From: a virus
DNA length: 22,260 nucleotides
IMG/VR virus record: IMGVR_UViG_3300021085_000245
Span: 1-22,260 of that record
Strand: one strand, 5' to 3'
Position numbers and translations under genes: made by a program. The notes beneath the pieces are model-generated. The model had not been told where the DNA came from. It saw only the letters and a list, made by a program, of their open reading frames with translations, and searched no databases. Numbering within the stretch: position 1 is the stretch's first letter; each line of letters starts with the position of its first letter. Positions 1-7,564 of this stretch are shown here, piece after piece.

Positions 1-464
1 GAGTCAACTACAAACAATACCTTAGGTCTGTCTTCGTCTTCTGCTTCGGCGTATTCTGCCTTGTAATCCTTCATAAAGTCACTAATTGTTTTAGCAACAT
101 CATCAATCATACTCATGTTAAGTTTTAATAGTTTTTCTGGTGTAGTATCTACATTCAGTGCGTGTAGCCATTTCTCATCTAATGCATTTTCTGTGTCAAT
201 TAGAATAACAAATATGCCTTGTTCTTGTGCTGATCTAACTACATTACCTGCCGCGATAAACGATTTACCTGCGCCTGATTCTCCTGCTAGAACAGTTACC
301 TTACCTAGTGGAATTCCTTTGTCAAATTCGTTACTGATAAGTTTGTTTAGTGTGTAATTTCCTGTACTAATCCAAGTGTCAGGGTCATTAAAGCCTACGC
401 TTAACCCAGGAACACTTTTAGTAATAGCTTTTCGGAATTTACTTACGTCAAATGGTCTTGCCAT
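1..464 (-). CDS. uvsX: UvsX, RecA-like recombinase (C-terminal part outside window)
   Basis: The protein starts MARPFDVSKFRKAI and has a P-loop GESGAGKS (about residues 62-69), followed by FVILIDTENALDE and, near the window edge, a hydrophobic strand VLFVVDS, the Walker B strand. This order is that of the RecA/UvsX ATPase core. T4 UvsX coats gp32-covered single-stranded DNA and drives strand exchange for recombination-dependent replication and repair. I chose the ATG at 464 because TAGGAG lies about 10 bases upstream and the N-terminus matches the short T4-like form. About 154 codons are present and the rest lies beyond position 1. It directly follows gp32, its functional partner, and probably shares the sigma-70 promoter at 1662-1690. 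The hairpin between them may reduce read-through. Confidence 0.93.
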   Translation of the reverse strand, partial: MARPFDVSKFRKAITKSVPGLSVGFNDPDTWISTGNYTLNKLISNEFDKGIPLGKVTVLAGESGAGKSFIAAGNVVRSAQEQGIFVILIDTENALDEKWLHALNVDTTPEKLLKLNMSMIDDVAKTISDFMKDYKAEYAEAEDEDRPKVLFVVD

Positions 465-486
465 AATGTTTTTTCTCCTATGTTAA

Positions 487-511
487 AGTGAGGGCACTAA
501 GGACCCTCACT
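487..511 (-). terminator. Hairpin between gp32 and uvsX, possible attenuating terminator
   Basis: A perfect 8-bp stem, AGTGAGGG paired with CCCTCACT, encloses a 9-base loop. On the minus strand it is followed by TTTAACA, only a short U-run, so termination would be weak. It sits 14 bases after the gp32 stop and about 23 bases before the uvsX start. It could set the gp32:uvsX ratio or protect the 3' end of the gp32 message. The hairpin is seen; its role is inferred. Confidence 0.6.
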
Positions 512-524
512 CAATTTATATTAC

Positions 525-1538
525 TTATTGCTTACGATTTCTAATCTGTGCTAGAATATCTTGAGCACTCGGCTGATCACCTGCTGGTGCTGCCGCTGGC
601 GCCACTTCAGCCGTTGCCATTTCTGGCTCTGGTGCTGGCGCTGGTGCTACTGCTTCAGCAACTGGTGCCGCTGGTGCAGGTGCAGGTGCTGGTGTTGGTG
701 GTGGAGTAGTTGCCGCTGCTTCAGGTTTTGCTCCTGTAGTAGCTGGTGCATCTACACCATATGGACGATAGTACTGACCAAAACGTGCTGGATCATACAG
801 TTGTCCATCAACACTTGCTTCGAACATTTCGAAGATAGCATTTAGATGCTCTGCATCAGGCTTCTTAGGTAAGAAGTCATTTAGATTGTGCAGGTCGTGT
901 GTTGCAATTGCATCACGTTCTGTTTGATCTAAACTACGTTCTCTACGAGCCCAATTAGATGTTGAATAGTCAGCATATTGACCTTTGGTAGATTTTCTGA
1001 TTACGAAATCTGTACCAGCTTCATAGTCTGTAGGAATTTCCTGGAATTCAGGATCCATTAATGCTGAACTAATGATTTTATAAATTTGAGGTGAAATAAC
1101 AAAACGTCTAATAGGATTCTCAGGTACTGAGTCTTCCTGTAGATCACTTTGTGTTACAAAGCCTTGGAAAATGTAACTACGCTTTTTCCAATACTTACGA
1201 CCCATGTCTTCCATAGTAGGGTCTTTAAACCAAGGACGAATTTCTGCATGTACTGGACATGTATCTCCCCACATTTCAACACAAGGTACTTGTATTGTAA
1301 CTGGTTTGTTTTCGTCTCCGCCTTTTACACCTGGAAATGATAGACGGATCATTTGACGTTCTTTCCAAAAGAAAGTGTTGTCGGGATCTGCGTCTGGTAG
1401 GAATCGTAGTGTTGCACTACTGCCTTCTGGAATATTCCAGTGTGTGAAGATAGCGTTATCGCCGCCACCTTGTGATGAGCCTGAGCTCTTTGTTTCTTGT
1501 GCTTGTAATTTTGCACGGATTTCTGCTAAAGATGCCAT
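525..1538 (-). CDS. 32: gp32 single-stranded DNA-binding protein
   Basis: The protein coats single-stranded DNA at the replication fork and in recombination. The short basic N-terminus (MASLAEIRAKLQ), the aromatic-rich core with FFWKERQMIRL and the region around RKYWKKRSYIFQGFV (about 114-128) match the OB-fold core of T4-like gp32. The zinc-site region reads C86-x7-C94-x2-H97; T4 uses one His and three Cys, so the site appears altered. Residues about 263-320 form an Ala/Pro-rich linker and the tail ends DILAQIRNRKQ, which is basic, not the long acidic tail of T4 gp32 that recruits partner proteins. At 337 aa it is slightly longer than T4 gp32 (301). The start is supported by TAGGAG 9 bases upstream. 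Transcription probably begins at the sigma-70 promoter at 1662-1690, through a structured leader that may be an autoregulatory site. Confidence 0.93.
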   Translation of the reverse strand: MASLAEIRAKLQAQETKSSGSSQGGGDNAIFTHWNIPEGSSATLRFLPDADPDNTFFWKERQMIRLSFPGVKGGDENKPVTIQVPCVEMWGDTCPVHAEIRPWFKDPTMEDMGRKYWKKRSYIFQGFVTQSDLQEDSVPENPIRRFVISPQIYKIISSALMDPEFQEIPTDYEAGTDFVIRKSTKGQYADYSTSNWARRERSLDQTERDAIATHDLHNLNDFLPKKPDAEHLNAIFEMFEASVDGQLYDPARFGQYYRPYGVDAPATTGAKPEAAATTPPPTPAPAPAPAAPVAEAVAPAPAPEPEMATAEVAPAAAPAGDQPSAQDILAQIRNRKQ

Positions 1539-1594
1539 TATTAGTTTCTCCTATATTAGCCTTTATTTGTAACAAAACTTATAGTTCTGCTTTG

Positions 1595-1650
1595 TTTGTG
1601 TAGCTAGTGCTACTTTGCCTTTGTGTAGCTCTTAACTACTTTTGCCTTTA
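1595..1650 (-). promoter_or_regulatory. Repeated hairpins in the gp32 mRNA leader
   Basis: Two imperfect direct repeats with a 25-base offset occur here (TTTGTGTAGCT on the plus strand at 1595-1605 and 1620-1630, each followed by a CTACTTTTGCC-like segment). Each forms a small hairpin in the minus-strand RNA: GTAGC-ACTA-GCTAC (1600-1613) and GTAGTT-AAG-AGCTAC with one G-U pair (1625-1639). They lie in the leader between the promoter at 1662-1690 and gp32. T4 gp32 represses its own translation by binding a pseudoknot plus an unstructured stretch in its leader, so this is the natural place for an equivalent operator. The repeats and stems are seen; the regulatory role is inferred. Confidence 0.5.
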
Positions 1651-1661
1651 GTTGCCATTAC

Positions 1662-1690
1662 AGTATATAATAAATTGTGCCTACTGTCAA
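1662..1690 (-). promoter_or_regulatory. Sigma-70-type early promoter for gp32-uvsX
   Basis: On the minus strand a perfect -35 hexamer TTGACA (1685-1690) is separated by exactly 17 bases from TATACT (1662-1667), one mismatch from the consensus -10. The expected start is near 1655, giving a leader of about 117 bases before gp32. It is the only near-consensus host-type promoter I see in the window; the other gene groups carry late-type boxes. Confidence 0.8.
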
Positions 1691-1708
1691 GCACTTTTTG
1701 AAGAAAAA

Positions 1709-4531
1709 TTATGCAATCTTTCTTCTTAGACTATTTAACGTGGCTTCAGCAAGATCTTCCATTGCTGGTTCCTTTGCTGGAGCTTTGTTATTTTTGTCTA
1801 AATATTTTGCAATCTTGGCTAATAATATAACATGCTCTTTCGGCAAGCTATACATTTCGCCTGAAATTTGACTTAGTAAGTTAAATACTTCGTCATTTTT
1901 ACTGTTCATTGCTAGAAAAGATAAGTGTGATACTAACTTAGCCATTGCACCATTACCACCTGAGTATTTAATTGGATCTTCATTATCAGGATGTTCTGGA
2001 TCATTTGGATCAATGTTAAGTTTGAAATCTTCCTTGTTTTTAATCATATCGTATAAACGATTCATGTTACTTTTAGTTAGATCTGTCATACTGTCTCTCT
2101 CCTTTATAATACGGGCTACTGTTTCTAAGACTGAATCCATATTTGCAGTCTCGAATGTATTATACATGAACTTGTCAGTTAAGTCAACCGATTCTTTATC
2201 ATTATCTTCTACAATCGCAGTAGTAGGTGCTTGATAGGCGTTATAACCTCTTGAAGTCTGTAGACTCTTAACTGTATTCTTAAATTCTTTTAATTTTTGT
2301 TTAATTGTTTCAACAATGTTTTCATTGCCTTCATTTGTTAATTTGTTTGTACGCACATGTCTCAAAAACTGTGTACATTGTGCTACTTCTGTACATAAAT
2401 TAACTATTGATTCACCAATTGCATCATATGGCGTTCCGCCATTGCTTACATGGTTGGCCATAGCTTTAGCGCCTTGTAAATATTTATGTGGGAATCTAAA
2501 TCTTTCTCCTGCACTGTTTTCAATAAACAATGCTTTAATGTTACGTGATCTGCTACCACGCACTTCTTCATTAACACCTTTTGTATGCTTAATAATAAGT
2601 TTAGTGTTTTCTGGTAATTGAATATAACTTGTTTTCATACTACCTGTTGCAGGTGAATAACTTTCCATTTGTGGTTTAACTGTTCCAGTTTGTGGCTTTC
2701 TAAGGTCAGTAGTGAATTTAACTCCTTTTTTACCAAACTTAACTCCGCCGTGTCTAAGAGTATCAACACCTTTTTTAACTGCATTTTTAATGCCATCCCA
2801 ACTTTCGTAATATTCTTCTTCTGATTCGCCGGCTGCCATTTCTTTACAATCTGAACATCTACCATGTCCATCATTGTAGTCCATTAATTGAGCGCCACAG
2901 CAATTACTTACTACGCCATCTTCCATTTCATCACCTGGTGAATATGATTCAGTTTCTGCTTCAAGTAATTCGCCTGATGCTAAAACATCAATTGCATGTT
3001 TGATATCTGTGTTTTCCATATCCACATGTGGTATTGCTTTTAATATAGCTTGCACTTGTGGCATACTCATAAATTCTTCATCGTCTGTATCTATTTCATC
3101 TGTAAATTCGTAATATGAACTATCAGTCATTCTATAGTTATCTGCTTGAATTTCTTTAGCATGATCAACTACATGTGACATAAATGCCTCTACTGAATTT
3201 CCACCTGCTTCGCCTAAATTATCTGGGCGTAACTTTGGCTTAGTTTTTAGAAATTTCTTACCAAGATTTGCTGGACGTAACTTTGGCTTAGTTTTAATTC
3301 CTGGGCCTGTGCCCATTTGATTTTCTGGATGTGCCATTTGGTCTCTGTGTCCTGCATTTGGGTTAACTTCAAACGATTCAACAAATACTTCTACCATGTC
3401 ATCGCCATTACGCAATGCACCTTTTTTAACTTTTACGTTTTCTTTGCCGTATTTTGCTATTGCTTCTTCTGGAGACATACTAGTTTGTTTCCAACGCTTT
3501 TCTGCTTCAGTAACTTTTTTAGATTCAGTAGTATTCAAAGCGTCTAACTCAGCATCATTTCTTTCTACTTCACCTGAATTATATGCTGACTTTGGATTAG
3601 GTTTTGCGTTTGGTGGTAGAACGTCATTGTCTACTCCATAAATAGAAGTCTTTTTGCCTTTTAACTTGGCAATAGCTTCTCTGTATAAACCTCTATAATC
3701 ATCGTTTACTGCTGTATCAAAATAAGGTTCATGTTCGCCAATATCAACGGCTTCAATCATATCGTTAACATCACGTAATTCTGATGAAATCATGTTTGGA
3801 TCCATTTCTTCATTCTCAAGATACCACTTGTGTCTTAATAATGATTTTTTCATTATTTGAAATACTGGTGAACTTGCATCTTCTTTAATACCAGATAGTT
3901 CTCTTAATCTGCGAACATCTTCATTCTTTGATTCCAATTGAGCAATCATGTCATCAAATGTCATATCGTCTTTTTTGTTCCTCAATGCGTCAACTACTAT
4001 TGCTAATGTACGTTTTGCTAATTCATCTCTGTCTCTAGTGGCTGTTGTCATTTCAATCCAAGTCCACTCATAAATCATTTGCATCACTTCGTCAACACTT
4101 TTGTCCCACATCTGCGTGTGTTCTTTCCAGAAGTCTGTGATCTCGTAATAGCCTGTAACTGCACTTGGTTGCATGTCTTTCATTGCCTTTTCAGTACGGT
4201 CGTCTTCTTTTACTACATCGTGAGCGAAGTCTTTTGGTTCAATATTCTTATCAAATTTTCTAATGCTATATTCTGCCATGGCGTTGTGTCCTGCTTGTTT
4301 AATACTATCTAATACATCTTTGTGTTTATCAAAGTTGAAACTAGCTCCTGCTTGTACAACTAGCTCAACTTCGTCCTCTTCTTCTCTAATAGTGACAAGA
4401 AAATCATTATCATATGCGTAAAATCTCGCTGATAACTCAGGATCTAGTGTTTTATTTCCCATTGGATCAAACAGTTTTAATTTAACGTTTGCACCCTTTA
4501 GGATATTAAAAATCTCATTTGATAGTTGCAT
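1709..4531 (-). CDS. Large acidic protein with zinc ribbon and prohead-protease-like sites
   Basis: This 940-aa protein has no function I can name. Residues 1-110 form a compact segment (starting MQLSNEIFNILKGANVKLKL) that I believe recurs in marine T4-like phages. R207-E217 is RRLRELSGIKE followed by D218, a module shared with the 281-aa protein at 11687-12532. Residues 415-442 hold a tandem repeat TKPKLRP(A/D)NLG, the second copy ending LGE/A. Residues 542-564 look like a small zinc ribbon (SNCCGA, then CSDCKE). SEEEYYES (570-577) recurs in the 281-aa protein. (L/I)-x-E sites followed by a small or acidic residue (217, 441, 524) resemble T4 prohead protease cleavage signals. I infer a virion-internal polyprotein-like protein; a non-structural role is possible. 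A late-type box lies 18 bases upstream and AGGAATACTATA precedes the ATG. Confidence 0.75.
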   Translation of the reverse strand: MQLSNEIFNILKGANVKLKLFDPMGNKTLDPELSARFYAYDNDFLVTIREEEDEVELVVQAGASFNFDKHKDVLDSIKQAGHNAMAEYSIRKFDKNIEPKDFAHDVVKEDDRTEKAMKDMQPSAVTGYYEITDFWKEHTQMWDKSVDEVMQMIYEWTWIEMTTATRDRDELAKRTLAIVVDALRNKKDDMTFDDMIAQLESKNEDVRRLRELSGIKEDASSPVFQIMKKSLLRHKWYLENEEMDPNMISSELRDVNDMIEAVDIGEHEPYFDTAVNDDYRGLYREAIAKLKGKKTSIYGVDNDVLPPNAKPNPKSAYNSGEVERNDAELDALNTTESKKVTEAEKRWKQTSMSPEEAIAKYGKENVKVKKGALRNGDDMVEVFVESFEVNPNAGHRDQMAHPENQMGTGPGIKTKPKLRPANLGKKFLKTKPKLRPDNLGEAGGNSVEAFMSHVVDHAKEIQADNYRMTDSSYYEFTDEIDTDDEEFMSMPQVQAILKAIPHVDMENTDIKHAIDVLASGELLEAETESYSPGDEMEDGVVSNCCGAQLMDYNDGHGRCSDCKEMAAGESEEEYYESWDGIKNAVKKGVDTLRHGGVKFGKKGVKFTTDLRKPQTGTVKPQMESYSPATGSMKTSYIQLPENTKLIIKHTKGVNEEVRGSRSRNIKALFIENSAGERFRFPHKYLQGAKAMANHVSNGGTPYDAIGESIVNLCTEVAQCTQFLRHVRTNKLTNEGNENIVETIKQKLKEFKNTVKSLQTSRGYNAYQAPTTAIVEDNDKESVDLTDKFMYNTFETANMDSVLETVARIIKERDSMTDLTKSNMNRLYDMIKNKEDFKLNIDPNDPEHPDNEDPIKYSGGNGAMAKLVSHLSFLAMNSKNDEVFNLLSQISGEMYSLPKEHVILLAKIAKYLDKNNKAPAKEPAMEDLAEATLNSLRRKIA
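3228..3295 (-). repeat. 48-base tandem repeat inside the 940-aa gene
   Basis: CGTAACTTTGGCTTAGTTTT (plus strand) occurs at 3228-3247 and again at 3276-3295, an exact 20-base match with a 48-base period. It encodes the repeated TKPKLRP(A/D)NLG. Being in frame, it looks like a recent unit duplication in a linker. Confidence 0.85.
3880..3913 (-). repeat. Dispersed DNA repeat encoding RRLRELSGIKE, copy 1
   Basis: Bases 3891-3913 are identical over 23 bases to 11889-11911, and bases 3880-3902 are identical over 23 bases to 12481-12503. All three encode versions of R-x-x-(R/K)-E-L-S-G-I-x-E. Identity at third codon positions points to recent copying or gene conversion, not just selection on the peptide. 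Confidence 0.85.
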
Positions 4532-4549
4532 TATAGTATTCCTTTTATG

Positions 4550-4557
4550 TATTTATC
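4550..4557 (-). promoter_or_regulatory. Late-type promoter box GATAAATA ahead of the 940-aa gene
   Basis: GATAAATA on the minus strand lies in the 41-base gap between the TauD-like gene and the 940-aa gene, 18 bases before the ATG. It differs by one base from the T4 late consensus TATAAATA and matches boxes ahead of five other genes here. Confidence 0.6.
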
Positions 4558-4572
4558 TAATTGATGTAATTT

Positions 4573-5448
4573 TTACTTAAATATTACAGGTTTATAATTA
4601 TCTACTGCTTCTGAATAATCAAATGCAGTTCTCCATAACTGTCTATCTTTGTTTTTAACTGCTGATCTTCTATGACTTGTAGTTAATTGATCCATGAATA
4701 ATAAGTCGCCTTCGCGGAATACATGATGAAACATATATCTTGATTGTGTAATAACATCATATAATTTATCTTTAAATTCAGCAAAATTTTCTAATTCTGT
4801 GCCATCTTTGTACCATGCATTAAACAAATATATAAACATAGGATAAAAATATTCTCTGCCACTTACAGGGTGTTTAGCAATTAACGGTCGTCTGTCTATC
4901 TCTTCTTGGTAATGCTCTTGTCCTAATCTAAACTGATCTTCTTTACCTGCAGTTTGATATGCTTTAGAATAAACTCCATCATCTCTCCAAATTGATCGTG
5001 CAACTCCACGTGTATTATCCAAGTGAATATCTATGTTACGATAATAGTCTTTTTCTTCCTCTGGTAAGTCTTCAAACGCTTTGCACTGGTCAACTATTGA
5101 TAATACTGTATCAACACATTCTGTTTCACAATATAATCCTACACAAATTTCAGTAAAATTATATCTACCAGTACCATTTGCATGCCACTCTAGTTCAGTA
5201 GGACCAAACATACCAATAGCTTTACCGTTTTCATCAATTGCTCCTGATACAATACTAATTTGTGGACTATCTTTTGGATTCATAAAGTAATCTAGTTCTT
5301 CTACTTTACCCATTTTAGAACATGCATATGCTAATTCTTGTCTAGTTAAATTTTGATCATGTAATACTGCTGATCCATCGTTTACAATTTTATTTACTAA
5401 ATGAGCAAACTCTTCATCTGTGTATTCTAATATACTTTTATGTTTCAT
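4573..5448 (-). CDS. TauD-like 2OG/Fe(II) dioxygenase family protein with altered metal motif
   Basis: The C-terminal half is characteristic of the TauD/TfdA family, which hydroxylates or cleaves small molecules using 2OG, O2 and Fe(II): AKHPVSGREYFYP (191-203), then GDLLFMDQ (247-254), then TTSHRR (256-261, metal ligand H259) and R273 in LWRTAF for 2OG binding. At 291 aa it has the usual length. The first metal motif reads EWH89-A90-N91-G; the family has His-x-Asp/Glu, so the acidic iron ligand appears replaced by Asn. The codon is AAT on the minus strand. The protein may bind iron differently, do other chemistry, or be inactive. ATGA overlap with the upstream oxygenase-like gene and a GAGG ribosome site support the start and co-transcription. 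Its substrate cannot be told from sequence. Confidence 0.85.
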   Translation of the reverse strand: MKHKSILEYTDEEFAHLVNKIVNDGSAVLHDQNLTRQELAYACSKMGKVEELDYFMNPKDSPQISIVSGAIDENGKAIGMFGPTELEWHANGTGRYNFTEICVGLYCETECVDTVLSIVDQCKAFEDLPEEEKDYYRNIDIHLDNTRGVARSIWRDDGVYSKAYQTAGKEDQFRLGQEHYQEEIDRRPLIAKHPVSGREYFYPMFIYLFNAWYKDGTELENFAEFKDKLYDVITQSRYMFHHVFREGDLLFMDQLTTSHRRSAVKNKDRQLWRTAFDYSEAVDNYKPVIFK

Positions 5449-6185
5449 AGTTTTTCCTCAATCATATCTTTAAATGTATGTATATCTACCTCTTTTGGTA
5501 AATTTATCCACCTAGTTACCCAAGCCACTCTTGGTGCTTCCTGAACTGTAACTCTATGCATTGTGTTTGTATCTATTATTAATGGCCTATCTATTACAAA
5601 TTGAGCAATTAATCTTTCTTGTAAAAATTCTTCATAGCCTTCGTGTGTTCTGTTTTTAAATTCGTGATAGTAAAATTCGTTATGACAATTAACTTCTGGC
5701 ATTTGTACTTCATCTTCATTTGTTTGAAAATATTCAATTGTGCTTTTACCATGTACTGGTATTACTATATTAAAGTAATGTGGATGCTCTTGATCAAAAT
5801 CAAGATCTGAATGAGCATATAAATCATCTTCAGTACTTGTACTTAAATTAAATCCAGTTGAACGCTTTTGTATGTGTGGGTGAAATTCTCTGTGTGGAGC
5901 TAGTATTGGTTCAAAGTGTTCAAGATATTCAGTGTCGCCACCTTTTTTATGTTCTAGAGCAAAACTATGCCATTTTGTTTTACCAAATGAATTAAACTTT
6001 CCATCACAAAACTTGTATAATTCTTTAAGTAAATCTGTGTGCGGTTCTACATCAACATACACAGCTAAATCTTTTATACTATTTCTTGTAAATTCTTTCC
6101 ATATAGCTTCTTCTTTTATGCTATCTTTTTCAATGTCGTCTAATCCCAATCCTGCTCTACTGGTTTTTATTTTATTATCTATCAT
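5445..6185 (-). CDS. 2OG/Fe(II) oxygenase-like protein, paralogue 1
   Basis: This protein (246 aa from the chosen start) is a paralogue of the one at 8110-8808. They share HPH-x3-RSTGFN, then HSD (here) or HTD, then EFYYHEF or YYYYHEF, then MHRV...EAPR...VTRW. With this start H125-x-D127, H210 and R219 would be the Fe(II) triad and 2OG-binding Arg of a jelly-roll oxygenase. The family and substrate are unknown to me. An ATG four codons upstream (6197) also exists, but the ATG at 6185 has GGAG 6 bases upstream, whereas for the longer form that sequence lies inside the gene. It overlaps the PLP enzyme gene by 11 bases and the TauD-like gene by 4, so all three are probably translated together. 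It could instead be a non-catalytic cupin. Confidence 0.75.
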   Translation of the reverse strand: MIDNKIKTSRAGLGLDDIEKDSIKEEAIWKEFTRNSIKDLAVYVDVEPHTDLLKELYKFCDGKFNSFGKTKWHSFALEHKKGGDTEYLEHFEPILAPHREFHPHIQKRSTGFNLSTSTEDDLYAHSDLDFDQEHPHYFNIVIPVHGKSTIEYFQTNEDEVQMPEVNCHNEFYYHEFKNRTHEGYEEFLQERLIAQFVIDRPLIIDTNTMHRVTVQEAPRVAWVTRWINLPKEVDIHTFKDMIEEKL

Positions 6186-7092
6186 TTTCTTCTCCATTAC
6201 TATTTATTAAACTGGTTATACATATTCTAGCATCGTCATTCCAACGCATGCGTCTTCGTCTTCTATAAAACGAGTCTCTGGTTGTTGCTAAGAAAAAACA
6301 ATCCGATGGTTTAAAATTATATTCATTACAAATTTTTATTTGTTGTTCTCTGTGTTTTTTCCACATCTCATCCACTGCAAAATTCTTTATTATTAATTCT
6401 ATTGTTTTTACTCCACTGTAATTCCAATTTTCAAACTCTTTTAATAGTTGTAATGTTGGATGAGGTTCTTTAGTATATACTAATCCTAGACGTTGTCCTA
6501 CTAATCCAAAGCCTTTACTAAAACTAAAAAATACTTGCTCGGTATTTATTGGAACATCTATTTTTTGTATGTCAGTGGAACTAACATATGTACAGTCTAA
6601 TATAACAGGTGCTTGTATATTTCCTAAATTAAAATAATTTCCATCTGCGGCACTTGGTATACTAATGTAAAGAGGTTTGCTAGAATCAATATTTCCTGGT
6701 AACGCTGAACGCCCTGTTTCTTCGTTCATATACTGTCCTGGTACATCACAAGTAACAGATCCTTTAGAACCTATCATATCTCTATATTCATATTCACCAT
6801 AACATAATTTCTGCCATGGTCTTTTATCTGTCATTTCCCAATGATGTATGGCATCTGTTGCACCATTAACAAAATAACAATGCTTAAAATCTTTTAGATC
6901 TATAATTTCTTTAACCCATTCTCTATGAGCAGACTCAACTGCATCTAAATCACGTGTTGCTTCTCCGCTACCTCTTTTGTAATATGTATCTGATGTGCGT
7001 TGGCTTTTTAGTATGTTCATAACATCTTTGTGACAGGGCACATCTACCCATGCATTTTTTCTTAACTCTTTTTTTACTGAGTCTGATTGCAT
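6175..7092 (-). CDS. PLP-dependent fold-type-I enzyme (aminotransferase-like)
   Basis: Key motifs of the aspartate-aminotransferase fold are present: NGATDAIHHW (phosphate-binding turn), VILDCTYVSS (Asp contacting the PLP ring nitrogen, D166 from this start), then FFSFSKGFGLVGQRLG with K193 as the Schiff-base lysine, and a late Arg in DDARICITS as candidate carboxylate-binding residue. The protein is about 305 aa, shorter than typical aminotransferases (about 350-430), so the small domain is reduced. Residues just before the end contain five arginines in a row, unusual in this fold. The start is the ATG at 7092, with AGGA about 8 bases upstream and lying after the stop of the preceding gene; an ATG at 7125 would overlap that gene and lacks a site. 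Reaction unknown: transamination, decarboxylation or aldol chemistry are possible. Confidence 0.8.
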   Translation of the reverse strand: MQSDSVKKELRKNAWVDVPCHKDVMNILKSQRTSDTYYKRGSGEATRDLDAVESAHREWVKEIIDLKDFKHCYFVNGATDAIHHWEMTDKRPWQKLCYGEYEYRDMIGSKGSVTCDVPGQYMNEETGRSALPGNIDSSKPLYISIPSAADGNYFNLGNIQAPVILDCTYVSSTDIQKIDVPINTEQVFFSFSKGFGLVGQRLGLVYTKEPHPTLQLLKEFENWNYSGVKTIELIIKNFAVDEMWKKHREQQIKICNEYNFKPSDCFFLATTRDSFYRRRRRMRWNDDARICITSLINSNGEENDR

Positions 7093-7096
7093 TATT

Positions 7097-7564
7097 CTAT
7101 TTCCTAAAATATGTTTTTTCATCAAATGATTTATTTAAACCAAACACAACTAAATCACCTACTCCTTGTATATCATGCATAAATTCTGTATGATATAAAC
7201 ACATAGCATTTTTATTATTAAGAATACGAGATTCTAGTACTTCTTTGGTTTCTTTATCATGCATAGTAACGGTTAATTCTCCTCGAGGACAAAAGAACAC
7301 AACTGCATTTTCAATAGATCCAGTATCTACATGAGGGCCTAAATCATCAACAAATCCCTCATAGTAATCCCATACACCCATATATTCTATAGGACCAACA
7401 TATTCTTCTATTGCATTTCTTAGATCAAGTGTTTCTTTAGAGAATGTTTCTCTCTCATAAATTGCCCACCATTTTTCATTATTTTCTTTATTTGCATCAA
7501 GGAATGGTACTAGATTATATTGATCTACGTCCATGTCCCATGTACGACACCAGTTATATGTCAT
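7097..7564 (-). CDS. Small cupin/2OG-oxygenase-like protein, family B copy 1
   Basis: The protein of 155 aa carries GPH78-V-D80-TG and later FMH130-DIQGVGDLVVFGL, the His-x-Asp...His spacing of double-stranded beta-helix iron enzymes. Its C-terminal half aligns by eye with the 189-aa neighbour upstream: (P)H-x-D, then a strand with L-x-(V/L)-x-(M/L)-H, then H-(D/S)-x-(Q/E)-G-x-GDL-(V/I)-VF. No clear 2OG-binding Arg is obvious. GAGGAG about 8 bases upstream supports the start, and the gene overlaps the previous one by 11 bases. Membership of the cassette suggests it acts on the same substrate; it may equally be a non-enzymatic cupin. Confidence 0.65.
   Translation of the reverse strand: MTYNWCRTWDMDVDQYNLVPFLDANKENNEKWWAIYERETFSKETLDLRNAIEEYVGPIEYMGVWDYYEGFVDDLGPHVDTGSIENAVVFFCPRGELTVTMHDKETKEVLESRILNNKNAMCLYHTEFMHDIQGVGDLVVFGLNKSFDEKTYFRK

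Noticed and set aside
115-357. Plus-strand open frame across uvsX
   Set aside because: The minus strand encodes a clear RecA-type P-loop here; the plus frame shows no domain.
561-845. Plus-strand open frame rich in Cys and Trp
   Set aside because: It is the antisense shadow of the Ala/Pro-rich linker of gp32, has no ribosome site and extreme composition.
1690-1735. Possible terminator after the 940-aa gene
   Set aside because: GAAGAAA and TTTCTTC can pair with a 12-base loop, but the stem is all A-T apart from two pairs and overlaps codons, so support is poor.
2635-2874. Minus-strand frame of 79 codons inside the 940-aa gene
   Set aside because: It is an out-of-frame overlap within a gene whose own frame contains the zinc ribbon and repeats.
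6175-7125. Longer start of the PLP enzyme at 7125
   Set aside because: It would overlap the preceding gene by 29 bases and has no good ribosome site; the ATG at 7092 has AGGA at proper spacing.
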